A DNA stretch of 57,081 nt from Erwinia oleae (lineage in GTDB: Bacteria > Pseudomonadota > Gammaproteobacteria > Enterobacterales > Enterobacteriaceae), in the NCBI RefSeq assembly GCF_000770305.1, contig NZ_JNVB01000018.1:1-57081 (forward strand), read 5' to 3'. Below the pieces are notes generated by a model that was given only the letters and a program-made list of their open reading frames with translations, was not told the origin of the DNA and made no database searches. How positions within the stretch are numbered: the first letter of the stretch is position 1; each line of letters begins with the position of its first letter. This document shows positions 57,046 through 57,081 of the stretch, one piece after another. The position numbers and the translations under genes were made by a program.

Positions 57046-57081
57046 AAACGTTAACTCCCAAAGGTTGAGCGGTTTACAGCG

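Overview
The window is chromosomal DNA of a member of the Enterobacteriaceae close to Escherichia, Salmonella and Cronobacter. The left third follows the E. coli gene order almost exactly: secA (3' end), mutT, yacG, zapD, coaE, guaC, hofC-hofB-ppdD, nadC, ampD-ampE, aroP, pdhR-aceE-aceF, lpd. acnB then appears about 24 kb later. A chromosomal class A beta-lactamase with the carbenicillinase-type RTG motif, beside acnB, suggests the Atlantibacter (formerly Escherichia) hermannii group, which carries HER-type enzymes. That genus call is an inference.

The interval between lpd and acnB, which in E. coli holds little more than yacH, is an accessory island. Its first half (19.5-32.4 kb) is a complete type I-E CRISPR-Cas locus: CRISPR array 1 (9 repeats), a higBA toxin-antitoxin pair on the minus strand, cas3, a 418-base regulatory gap, cas8e-cse2-cas7-cas5-cas6e-cas1-cas2, and CRISPR array 2 (36 repeats). 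Both arrays lie next to intact leaders that share a motif exactly 56 bases before the first repeat. The two repeat types differ by a compensatory base pair in the hairpin.

The most interesting element is the gap between cas3 and cas8e (23896-24313). On the minus strand it holds two degenerate repeats flanking a 20-base pseudo-spacer, with a TATAAT box just upstream and a hairpin plus T-run at the end. The pseudo-spacer matches 17 of 18 bases of a site just upstream of the -35 of the promoter driving cas8e. That site has a canonical AAG PAM, and the only internal mismatch is at position 6, the base flipped out in type I-E R-loops. This is the design of a crRNA-like RNA (CreR/CreA class) that directs Cascade to its own operon promoter. 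The transcript it would repress begins with two strong hairpins and a 26-codon hydrophobic small ORF, then a perfect 20-base palindrome, before cas8e. The element may therefore be pure autorepression (CreR), or a Cascade-repressed toxin addiction module (CreTA) with a peptide toxin.

The second half of the island (32.6-41.8 kb) is a beta-glucoside-type PTS operon under a GntR/HutC regulator: GH1 phospho-glucosidase, EIIA-Lac, fused EIICB, a YhhX-like oxidoreductase, an uncharacterised barrel-like protein and the regulator. It is followed by an outer-membrane carbohydrate porin and an F-box-like/leucine-rich-repeat protein that resembles eukaryote-directed effectors. The beta-lactamase is convergent with the LRR gene, overlapping it by 17 bases.

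Right of acnB, everything is on the minus strand: a serine-protease autotransporter of the IgA-protease/SPATE-like family, and a seven-gene operon (reading from the right edge: peptide-type ABC binding protein, two permeases, two ATPases, a serine hydrolase of the beta-lactamase fold, an MmgE/PrpD protein), probably for uptake and processing of an unknown small molecule. I saw no rRNA or tRNA gene, insertion sequence or integrase.
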